The notes under the pieces were generated by a model that searched no databases, was not told the DNA's origin, and was given only the letters and a program-made list of their open reading frames with translations. From positions 1,128 to 9,318 of the forward strand of contig PLNO01000022.1 in NCBI GenBank assembly GCA_003141795.1: a DNA stretch of 8,191 bases, given 5' to 3'. Each line of letters begins with the position of its first letter. Position 1 is the first letter of the stretch. Below, piece after piece: positions 1 through 6,392 of this stretch. This stretch comes from Spirochaetaceae bacterium (lineage in GTDB: Bacteria > Spirochaetota > Spirochaetia > SZUA-6 > Fen-1364). The position numbers were made by a program, and so were the translations under genes.

Positions 1-1
1 G

Positions 2-790
2 AAGGGTTATTGCTCCTACTTCGCCTTCGCGATGGCGCTCATGTGCCGCAGCCTCGGCATCCCCGCGCGCGTTGCGGTGGGCTTCTACGTGGATCCCGAA
101 TCGGAGGTGCTGAACTTCTACCAGGTGCGTGCGTTCCAGGCCCACGCCTGGGTGGAGGTGTACTTCGGAAAGCAGGGCTGGGTCGAGTTCGATCCGACCT
201 CGGAGACTCCGGCCCCCGGCGAGGACTTCCAACCCTTCCCCGGTCCCGACAGGGAGCGGATGGCCCGGCTCATTTCCGAGATCGTGAACAACCAGACAGG
301 TCAGGAGGAGCGGCAGCAGGAGACGCCGAACTTCGTCGGATCCGTCTCCCGGATCGGGCGGGAGATCGCGAGAATCGCCCTGCTCGTCGCCCGTCTCTGG
401 TACGTGGTCATCCCCGGCCTGTACGTGCTGTACCTCCTGTCGATCAAGCTCTTTCCCTCCCTCGGAGGGCTTCTCTCGCGGAACTCACGGCGGTGGATGA
501 AAGCGTCGTACAGGCTCTGCCTCGTGAGGCTTACCGGCATCGGTGCCGCGCGGCGCTCCTCCGAGTCGCCCCTCGAGCATGCCGATCGGATCTTTCGTGA
601 GAGGAACGTCACGGTCACTCCCCTGGTCCAGTCGTACCTGAGGGCCGCATTCGCCGATCGCTTCGACCCCGCCGATTCCGCCGAAGGGCGCGCAGCGTAC
701 GCTGCATTCCTGTACTCGTTCCGTAACGGCATTGCCTGGCCGCGCAGGGCGCTGGGCGCTCTCAGCCCGAGAATGGTGCGGAGGTCCTGA
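2..790 (+). CDS. Transglutaminase-like (TgpA-type) membrane protein, C-terminal part, 5' truncated
   Basis: This is the 3' portion of a gene that begins before the window; the reading frame is open from base 2 to the TGA at 788-790. The visible part starts inside a transglutaminase-core domain. The nucleophile Cys is in the KGYCSYFA context (codon 11-13), the His is in AHAWVEV (143-145) and the Asp is in EFDPT (191-193), the order and spacing expected for the papain-like triad of this superfamily. A Glu/Gln-rich linker follows, then one hydrophobic segment encoded at about 377-448, and a basic, helical tail of about 110 residues resembling the DUF4129-type C-terminus of TgpA proteins. By family knowledge such proteins have several N-terminal membrane helices and an extracytoplasmic transglutaminase domain; substrates are mostly unknown. 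The gene ends 3 bp before the TPR gene, implying one operon. All three catalytic residues are present, so activity is plausible; whether it crosslinks or cleaves is not known. Confidence 0.85.
   Translation, partial: KGYCSYFAFAMALMCRSLGIPARVAVGFYVDPESEVLNFYQVRAFQAHAWVEVYFGKQGWVEFDPTSETPAPGEDFQPFPGPDRERMARLISEIVNNQTGQEERQQETPNFVGSVSRIGREIARIALLVARLWYVVIPGLYVLYLLSIKLFPSLGGLLSRNSRRWMKASYRLCLVRLTGIGAARRSSESPLEHADRIFRERNVTVTPLVQSYLRAAFADRFDPADSAEGRAAYAAFLYSFRNGIAWPRRALGALSPRMVRRS
780..785 (+). promoter_or_regulatory. Shine-Dalgarno for the TPR gene, inside the upstream gene
   Basis: GGAGGT lies 8 nt before the GTG at 794 and overlaps the last codons of the transglutaminase gene. This strong site fixes the GTG start and suggests translational coupling of the two genes. 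Confidence 0.75.
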
Positions 791-793
791 GCG

Positions 794-2554
794 GTGACGC
801 GCTTGCGGGCGGTGGCGATCCTCCTCATCACGCTTTCGACTCCCGGCTGGGGGCAGGCACCGGCGGGGGACACCCTCGAGGGGCTGACGTCCAAGGCCAG
901 GGATGCCATTTCACAGAACGCGTACGAGTCTGCCGTGAAGCTCCTCACGGAGGCGAAGACCCGCTTCCCGTCATCGCCCCGGGCGAGCCTTGCCCTGGCG
1001 GATCTGTACTACGACAAGGAGCTGTATCCGCTGGCGCTGAGCGAGTACCGGGAGGCGGAGACCCGGGGGGCGACTGACTTCGCGACCCTGACGCAGATTT
1101 CGCGCTGCTACGGCAAGCTCAACCAGGAAAAAAAGTCCATCGAGTACCTCATGAGAATTCTGAAAGAGTACCCCGATAGTGCGGACACGATCGACGACCT
1201 CGGCTGGATGTATTTCAAGACGCACCAGCTGGACAAGGGCGAGCAGGTGCTCCTCTCAGGGATCAAGCGCCTGGGAATGCAGCGGGGGATCGCGATGACG
1301 CTTGGCACCGTGTACTCGGGGATGAACAGGTATGACAAGTCGAAGGAATACTACGAGAAGTCGGTGAACGATGCGATCCGCGCGGGGGACCGCAGTTTCG
1401 CCGCCATAGCGTACTACAACCTCTCACTCCTGGAGCACAACTTCTTCCATTACAACTCCGCCCTGCGCTTCACCGAGGAATCGATCGCCATGGAGGACAG
1501 GCCGTCGGGGCATCTTGCCCGGGGGGAGCTCCTCCAGTCCCGCATGGACTTCGACGCGGCCGAGCAGGAGTACCAGAACGGATACGACAAGGACACGACC
1601 CCGCTGTCCAAGGTGAATCTCGCCATCCTCTACCAGAAGTTCGGGAGGCTCGACCTCGCCCGGCGCTATGCCGAGGAGGTGCTGGGCTCCCGCGACCTCG
1701 CGTGGCTCGCGAACTACGGGACCGATCTCACGCGCCACTACAAGGACATGCACGAGCTTCTTTCATCGATCTATCAGGGCCTGGCGCAGCGGGAGTTCCG
1801 CAGGCCGACCACGGGCCCGTTCGACCGCGTTTCCGCGCTCGTCACGGCGGCACGCTACCGGGCGATCGCCTGGTACCACGACCAGCACTTCCACCTGTAC
1901 TCGCTGGAGGCAGGCACGCAATACCTCGACCAGGGGGACGAGGAGGATGCGTGGTGGGAGTTCTACAAGGGCAACGAGGGCTATGCCGAGGTTGCACTGA
2001 AGTACCTCGGCATGGCGCGCGCGCTGGAGACGAAACGCACCCCCCATGCAGCCCCGTTCTACACCTCGGAGGAGGGGAAGGTACGGCATTCTCCCGCCCT
2101 TCTCGAGCAGGCGCTCCCCGTTTTCGACCCCTTCTGGGAGCGCGAGCCCACAGCTGAGACTCTTCTCACCCTCATCCCTATTCTCAGGGGCGAAAAGCAC
2201 GCCGGACGTCGACGTGAGGCTATCGCAGAGCTCTACGGGATCAACCCGGGGGCCCTCCCGCAGGCCGGCATCGGCCTGCCGCTCCAGCTCGAGTTCGGCG
2301 GCTCGGGCTGGCGCTGGATGGAGAGGGGCCTCACCAAACGCTTCCTGAAGCGGAGCGGATCGGATTGTGGCCCGGGAATGCGCTATACTCTACGTATCAC
2401 CGCCGAATCGGATGGCGGTGTGCGCTGGTCGGCAACGGATACGGCCACGGCGATCACCATCCGATCAGGCAAGGTCGCTGCCGGTGGCGGGATTCTTGCA
2501 CGCTCCGCGCGCGTTGTAAAGACTATCCTTGAAGAGCTGTACTCCATTCACTAA
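794..2554 (+). CDS. Exported tetratricopeptide-repeat protein
   Basis: A 586-residue protein with a GTG start chosen because GGAGGT sits 8 nt upstream and the gene begins 3 bp after the previous stop. The N-terminus has a short basic start, a hydrophobic core and a likely signal peptidase I site near GWGQA (residues 20-24); no lipobox is seen. Residues about 28-300 are successive TPR-type helical hairpins with typical small/aromatic spacing, for example the LADLYYDKELYPLALSEY and LGTVYSGMNRYDKSKEYY stretches. Residues about 345-495 are helical, rich in Trp and Tyr, and not recognised. Residues about 495-586 look like a small alpha/beta domain (alternating beta pattern, then a final helix ending in LEELYSIH) that I cannot name. 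TPRs bind partner proteins, so a periplasmic scaffold working with the transglutaminase is a reasonable inference; a similar pairing of TPR proteins with membrane proteins occurs in Bat-type operons. No enzymatic motif is visible. Confidence 0.85.
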   Translation: MTRLRAVAILLITLSTPGWGQAPAGDTLEGLTSKARDAISQNAYESAVKLLTEAKTRFPSSPRASLALADLYYDKELYPLALSEYREAETRGATDFATLTQISRCYGKLNQEKKSIEYLMRILKEYPDSADTIDDLGWMYFKTHQLDKGEQVLLSGIKRLGMQRGIAMTLGTVYSGMNRYDKSKEYYEKSVNDAIRAGDRSFAAIAYYNLSLLEHNFFHYNSALRFTEESIAMEDRPSGHLARGELLQSRMDFDAAEQEYQNGYDKDTTPLSKVNLAILYQKFGRLDLARRYAEEVLGSRDLAWLANYGTDLTRHYKDMHELLSSIYQGLAQREFRRPTTGPFDRVSALVTAARYRAIAWYHDQHFHLYSLEAGTQYLDQGDEEDAWWEFYKGNEGYAEVALKYLGMARALETKRTPHAAPFYTSEEGKVRHSPALLEQALPVFDPFWEREPTAETLLTLIPILRGEKHAGRRREAIAELYGINPGALPQAGIGLPLQLEFGGSGWRWMERGLTKRFLKRSGSDCGPGMRYTLRITAESDGGVRWSATDTATAITIRSGKVAAGGGILARSARVVKTILEELYSIH

Positions 2555-2557
2555 ACT
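2529..2557 (+). promoter_or_regulatory. Possible sigma-70-like promoter for the HD-GYP gene
   Basis: TTGAAG (2529-2534) and TAAACT (2552-2557) are separated by 17 bp and would start a transcript near 2564, leaving a leader of about 20 nt that contains the AAGGAG ribosome site. It overlaps the end of the TPR gene. The match is moderate (4 of 6 in each box), and read-through from the upstream operon is equally possible because no terminator separates the genes. Confidence 0.3.
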
Positions 2558-2574
2558 ATAAGTAGAGTGCGATG

Positions 2575-2580
2575 AAGGAG
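2575..2580 (+). promoter_or_regulatory. Shine-Dalgarno for the HD-GYP gene
   Basis: AAGGAG ends 5 nt before the GTG at 2586 and decides this non-ATG start. The next in-frame ATG is further into the conserved reading frame and has no comparable site. Confidence 0.75.
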
Positions 2581-2585
2581 ACTCG

Positions 2586-4541
2586 GTGCCCAAGCTCGTT
2601 TTGATGGTCTCACGTGCCATTCCCGAACTCCCTGCCGGCCTGAAGAAAGAGAAGGGCCTCTCAGTACACCGCGCGCGCACCTTTACGCCGGCTGCAGATC
2701 CTGATGATCTCGTGGCATGGTTCGTCGACTCGGCGTTCGTTGTGGAACACGCCGCTGCCATCGACTCTGCGGGTCTTGCGCCCGGATCCCTCCTGATCTG
2801 GAATCCCGACGGCGATGCGCCCCTGGGCGACGCTGTCCCCGCAGAGCTCGTCTTCGACGACGTCTTCTCCTTCAAGACTCCCGCCTACTTCCTGCGCACC
2901 GTGCGCAACCTCTTCCGTCGTCTGTACCTGGAACGGGAGCTCGTCAACAAGGAGAAGCTCCTCCACGCGCGGGAAAACGAGAACTCCGAGCTCCTCCAGG
3001 TCGGCATTGCGCTGTCCGCGGAGCGCGACAACAACAAGCTCCTGGACTACATCCTGCGGCAGCTGCGCCACGTTGCGCGCGCGGATGCGGGAACATTGTA
3101 CCTCCTCGAGCACGACGAAAAAACGGGTGACCAGCAGCTGCGTTTCAAGATCACCCAGAACGACTCCAACCCGCAGGATTACTCCGAGTTCGTCATGCCG
3201 CTCTCCAAGAAGACGATATCGGGGTACGTGGCCACGACCCGGACGGTCCTCAACATCGAGGATGCCTACCAGATCCCTTCGGACAGGGAATACGGATTCA
3301 ACATCGGCTTCGACAAGTCCACCGGCTACCGGTCCAAGAGCATGCTCACCGTTCCCATGCAGGACCACAAGGGCGAGATCCTCGGCGTCATCCAGCTCAT
3401 CAACCGAAAGGCTGACAACGCCCAGCGCCTCGGGACACCGGAGGATGCCGAAAAGTACGCCGTCCCCTTCAGCAAGGACATCGAGCCGCTCGTCCTGTCC
3501 CTTGCCTCGCAGGCGGCGGTCTCCCTGGAAAACAACCTTCTCTACCAGGAGATCGAGACCCTGTTCGAAGGCTTCGTGAAAGCCTCCGTGCAGGCGATCG
3601 AATCGAGGGATCCCACCACCTCTGGTCATTCCAACAGGGTCGCCGTCTACACGGTGAGCCTGGCGAAAGCTGTCGACAGGGTCGGTGACGGGTCCTACGC
3701 GGACGTCCACTTCACCGCTGAGCACCTCAAGGAAATCCGCTACGCGAGCCTCCTCCACGACTTCGGAAAGGTCGGCGTGCGCGAGCACGTCCTGGTCAAG
3801 GCGAAGAAGCTCTATCCCCAGCAGATGGACATCCTGAAGCTGCGCATGGAGTACATCCAGAAGGCGATGCTCTACGGAATCCTCAGGGAACGTTTCGAGG
3901 CTCTTTCAGCGGAAGGCAAGGACGGATACCTGAAGATCAAACCGGAAATCGACCTCAGGGAAGCCGAGGCGATTGCGGAGATCGACCGCTACCTGCAGAC
4001 CATCGTCACCGCCAATGAGCCGTCGGTCCTTGCCGAAGAGCCTGACCGGATCCTCGACGAGATCCATTCCAAGACCTTCATCGAAGAGGAGGGCAAATCC
4101 CTGCACTTCCTGGAGGACGATGAATACGTCAAGCTCAAGATCAAAAAAGGCAGCCTGGACGAGGCGGAGCGCAAAGAGATCGAGAGCCACGTCACGCACA
4201 CGTTCCTCTTCCTGCGCACCATTCCGTGGACCAAGGAGATGCGCAACATCCCCACCATCGCCTACGGCCACCATGAGAAGCTCACCGGGGACGGCTACCC
4301 CCGCGGCATCCACGCGCCCGAGATCCCGATCCAGACCCGCATGATGACGGTGTCCGACATCTACGACGCCCTCACGGCGAGTGACCGCCCTTACAAACGC
4401 GCCGTTCCCGCCCAAAAGGCTCTCGACATCCTCAACGCCGAGGTGAAGGAATCGAAGCTCGACCCCGAGCTCGTGAAAGTCTTCATCGAATCCAAGATAT
4501 GGGAGTTGAAGGCGGACCTCGTTTCGGAACAGAAGAAATAA
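2586..4541 (+). CDS. GAF and HD-GYP domain cyclic-di-GMP phosphodiesterase
   Basis: A 651-residue cytoplasmic protein expected to hydrolyse cyclic-di-GMP. Residues 1-110 resemble a receiver fold ending in an FKTP element like the conserved Lys-Pro of receivers, but the acidic pair after the first strand is missing, so phosphorylation is doubtful. A charged helix (about 110-145) leads into a GAF domain (about 145-322), a possible ligand or redox sensor. The HD-GYP domain (about 325-651) shows GHSNRV with His348, HDFGK with His391-Asp392, a histidine in ESHVTH (His535), HHEK at 562-565, GYP at 570-572 and the late Asp591 in SDIYDALT; these are the metal-binding and signature residues of the family, so it looks catalytically intact. 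His391-Asp392 to His562 is 170 residues, about 100 more than usual, because of a charged helical insertion (roughly 402-520). No DNA-binding domain is present. It lies 31 bp after the TPR gene and may be co-transcribed with it. Confidence 0.93.
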   Translation: MPKLVLMVSRAIPELPAGLKKEKGLSVHRARTFTPAADPDDLVAWFVDSAFVVEHAAAIDSAGLAPGSLLIWNPDGDAPLGDAVPAELVFDDVFSFKTPAYFLRTVRNLFRRLYLERELVNKEKLLHARENENSELLQVGIALSAERDNNKLLDYILRQLRHVARADAGTLYLLEHDEKTGDQQLRFKITQNDSNPQDYSEFVMPLSKKTISGYVATTRTVLNIEDAYQIPSDREYGFNIGFDKSTGYRSKSMLTVPMQDHKGEILGVIQLINRKADNAQRLGTPEDAEKYAVPFSKDIEPLVLSLASQAAVSLENNLLYQEIETLFEGFVKASVQAIESRDPTTSGHSNRVAVYTVSLAKAVDRVGDGSYADVHFTAEHLKEIRYASLLHDFGKVGVREHVLVKAKKLYPQQMDILKLRMEYIQKAMLYGILRERFEALSAEGKDGYLKIKPEIDLREAEAIAEIDRYLQTIVTANEPSVLAEEPDRILDEIHSKTFIEEEGKSLHFLEDDEYVKLKIKKGSLDEAERKEIESHVTHTFLFLRTIPWTKEMRNIPTIAYGHHEKLTGDGYPRGIHAPEIPIQTRMMTVSDIYDALTASDRPYKRAVPAQKALDILNAEVKESKLDPELVKVFIESKIWELKADLVSEQKK

Positions 4542-4663
4542 CCCCAAGACGCCGAAATAGCGTGTTCCCGTTTTCCTGCAAGGGCTCCTCTCAAAAAATA
4601 ATAGCTGAGTATATTTGAAATATATAGATGTGTATAGTTTTCTAATACATTAGTGTTATACTC
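4542..4663. other. AT-rich intergenic region before the lipoprotein pair
   Basis: This 122-bp gap contrasts sharply with the GC-rich surroundings: from about 4590 to 4662 nearly three quarters of the bases are A or T, with TATAT and AAAAAA runs. It probably forms an easily melted or bent promoter region. A weak ACGC/GCGT stem near 4549-4563 is followed only by a mixed T-rich stretch, so I do not call a terminator for the HD-GYP gene. Confidence 0.6.
4654..4662 (+). promoter_or_regulatory. Extended -10 promoter for the first lipoprotein gene
   Basis: TG, one base, then TATACT (4657-4662) is a good extended -10 element preceded by AT-rich DNA but no good -35 box at the right distance. Initiation 7-8 nt downstream would fall at 4669-4670, on or beside the second ATG of the lipoprotein gene. 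No Shine-Dalgarno sequence is visible. Confidence 0.5.
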
Positions 4664-5464
4664 ATGTTTATGGCACATCTTACCCTAAAGCGGCTTGTGG
4701 TCGGGGCTGCGCTTGCGGCATCTGTTCTTCTGTCAGGGTGCACCCTGTTCGGGTTCCTTGACTCGATCGACGTCCAAGTGAACGGGGCAACTGCCTCGAC
4801 CGTCGATTTCGGCTCAGTCATGCTCACTACATCAAGCGCGCCGATGACGATTTCAATCGTGAACAAGGGGCTTTTCCCACTGACCTTCGGCGGGGCCTCG
4901 GCGATCACCGTGGGAGGCAACGCCGGCTCTGACTTCGTGGTCTCGGGCATTTCAGGCGATACGATCCAGCCCGGGGGAAGCGTCACGTTCACCCTCACCT
5001 TCAGCCCGACTGCTGCGGGGAGCCGCAACGCATCGGTTACCATCAAGCCTGAGGGCGGCGGCGGCAGCTCGTCATTTGCGGCAAGCGGGACGGGATCGAG
5101 CTCGGGACAGATCGCGGTGGCAGATGGGCAGGGAGCTCCGATTTCAGACGGCGGAAACTACCCGGGCGGTATCGTCTATGCAGTGTCGGGCCATGGGTAC
5201 TTCTTCACCATTACGAACATTGACGTGAGTAATGACCTCACCCTATCGACGACGCCTGTGACGGTAAACTCCTCTGATGGGAGCTTCACTGTATACTCCC
5301 AACCCGCGAGCCCGGTCACTCTCGACGGCGGGCAGTCGTCTTTCGAGCTGATGTTTACGACGGCGGTCGGCGACTATGCCCAGAAGACAGCGACGGTGAC
5401 CATTGGCAACAGCGCAACAGGGACGTTCACCTTCACGATTACTGCGCAAGGCAACGCCGGGTAA
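4664..5464 (+). CDS. Lipoprotein with two choice-of-anchor D (ASH-like) Ig-fold domains, copy 1
   Basis: A 266-residue predicted lipoprotein. The signal peptide has Lys-Arg (residues 9-10), a hydrophobic core and the lipobox LLSGC, with Cys26 the lipidation site; Sec export and anchoring to a membrane are therefore expected. Residues about 35-145 match the choice-of-anchor D / ASH-like pattern: a VDFG strand, SIVNKG turn, PLTFGG, then PGGSVTFTLTFSPTAAG. Residues about 150-264 form a second, more divergent beta domain ending in GNSATGTFTFTI. Coordinates start at the outermost ATG; an in-frame ATG at 4670 (M3) fits the -10 element better and gives a cleaner signal peptide. The gene is followed after 61 bp by a paralogue with the same architecture. 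ASH-like modules are usually binding or structural; the ligand is unknown, and no catalytic motif is seen. Confidence 0.87.
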   Translation: MFMAHLTLKRLVVGAALAASVLLSGCTLFGFLDSIDVQVNGATASTVDFGSVMLTTSSAPMTISIVNKGLFPLTFGGASAITVGGNAGSDFVVSGISGDTIQPGGSVTFTLTFSPTAAGSRNASVTIKPEGGGGSSSFAASGTGSSSGQIAVADGQGAPISDGGNYPGGIVYAVSGHGYFFTITNIDVSNDLTLSTTPVTVNSSDGSFTVYSQPASPVTLDGGQSSFELMFTTAVGDYAQKTATVTIGNSATGTFTFTITAQGNAG

Positions 5465-5497
5465 TGACTCGCCCTTCGCAAGGAACCTCGCAGGGTG

Positions 5498-5526
5498 TTG
5501 TCGATTGTTCCGTGCGTGTCTATATA
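5498..5526 (+). promoter_or_regulatory. Possible sigma-70-like promoter for the second lipoprotein gene
   Basis: TTGTCG (5498-5503) and TATATA (5521-5526) are exactly 17 bp apart. Initiation would be expected near 5533-5535, at the inner ATG of the downstream gene. If used, the two lipoprotein paralogues can be transcribed separately as well as together. Confidence 0.4.
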
Positions 5527-6386
5527 TGACAATTATGATCACCTACCTATTTTTCCGGAAAGACAAACGAACCGGGAGGAGGACGCGAAGTAGCCGCGCC
5601 TTTCTCATCTCTTTTCTTGCCCTTGGCGCCGTTCTGACTTTGGGCGGATGCACGCTGTTCGGTGGGCTCTTCGAGTCGGTCCAGGTTCTGGCAGGCGGCA
5701 AGGCCGTAAGCAGCTATGACTACGGAGCCGTCGAGGTCGGCACCAGCTCGCAGCCGGTGGAGTTCACGATCAGGAATGCGGGAGGATTGCCGCTCGATTT
5801 CGGCGGCAACTCGGCGATCAGCGTGACCGGCAGCGGAGCTTCAGCGTTCAAGGTGAGCGGACTGTCCTCATCGACTGTGGAGGGGGGCAATAGCGTCACA
5901 TTCGACGTGACTTTCAGCCCGAGCGGCAATGGGAACAGTACTGCCACGGTAACGATGCAGCCCCTTGCCGGTTCCCCGCAGAGCGTCACGGTGACGGGAT
6001 ACGGCGGGACGGGGCAGATCATCGTTTCTGACGGATCAAATTTGACGACTGAGACGCAGATAGCCCCCGGGAGCACCTACGACGCCGGATCCGGCTACTA
6101 CCTCGCCTATCCGTTCTATTTCTACATAACGAACAACAGTACCCAGAATGGGCTCACCCTCGACGCCACACCCGTCACGATCGACTCTCCCGATGGAGCG
6201 TTTGTGATGGGTTCACAGCCCACGAGCCCTGTTGCTGCAAACGGCGGTCAGAGCTATGTCGTCATCGACCTTGCGACAGCTAACGGCGACCAGTCGCAGC
6301 ATACGGCTACGGTGACAGTGGGCAACAGCGCCAGCGGCACATTCACGTTCACCATCAAGGCAGCATCGAGCGGAATGGGGAGCTAA
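5526..6386 (+). CDS. Lipoprotein with two choice-of-anchor D (ASH-like) Ig-fold domains, copy 2
   Basis: A paralogue of the preceding gene. From the ATG at 5526 it is 286 residues, with a long Arg/Lys-rich n-region, a hydrophobic core and the lipobox LTLGGC (Cys42, codon 5649-5651), followed by CTLFGG, nearly the same mature N-terminus as copy 1 (CTLFGF). Domain 1 (about 50-165) has YDYGAV, PLDFGGNSAI and SVTFDVTFSP; domain 2 (about 170-280) ends in GNSASGTFTFTI. The frame stays open upstream to a TTG at 5403, but that would put 41 non-signal residues ahead of the signal peptide and overlap copy 1, so I reject it. The inner ATG at 5535 fits the promoter spacing best; neither ATG has a Shine-Dalgarno site. 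The divergence between copies implies an old duplication. The stop codon is 3 bp from the stop of the convergent gene. The role is unknown beyond a probable envelope location. Confidence 0.85.
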   Translation: MTIMITYLFFRKDKRTGRRTRSSRAFLISFLALGAVLTLGGCTLFGGLFESVQVLAGGKAVSSYDYGAVEVGTSSQPVEFTIRNAGGLPLDFGGNSAISVTGSGASAFKVSGLSSSTVEGGNSVTFDVTFSPSGNGNSTATVTMQPLAGSPQSVTVTGYGGTGQIIVSDGSNLTTETQIAPGSTYDAGSGYYLAYPFYFYITNNSTQNGLTLDATPVTIDSPDGAFVMGSQPTSPVAANGGQSYVVIDLATANGDQSQHTATVTVGNSASGTFTFTIKAASSGMGS

Positions 6387-6392
6387 GACTTA
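6384..6392. other. Convergent stop codons in a 9-bp palindrome
   Basis: TAAGACTTA contains the plus-strand TAA (6384-6386) and, on the other strand, the TAA of the convergent gene (6390-6392), separated by 3 bp. There is no room for separate terminators between the genes. Confidence 0.8.

Noticed and set aside
301..948. Minus-strand open frame of 215 codons across the first two genes
   Set aside because: It crosses two well-supported plus-strand genes and has no recognisable domain or ribosome site.
2661..3788. Long minus-strand open frame (375 codons) opposite the HD-GYP gene
   Set aside because: It mirrors the codon structure of a clearly conserved plus-strand gene, has a Val/Glu/Asp/Arg-rich composition typical of GC-rich antisense shadows, and shows no family motif.
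4549..4563. ACGC/GCGT stem after the HD-GYP gene as a terminator
   Set aside because: Only 4 bp of stem, a 7-nt loop and no direct T run; unlikely to terminate.
5403..5525. Upstream extension of lipoprotein copy 2 from a TTG codon
   Set aside because: It overlaps copy 1 by about 60 bp and would bury the lipoprotein signal peptide behind 41 extra residues.
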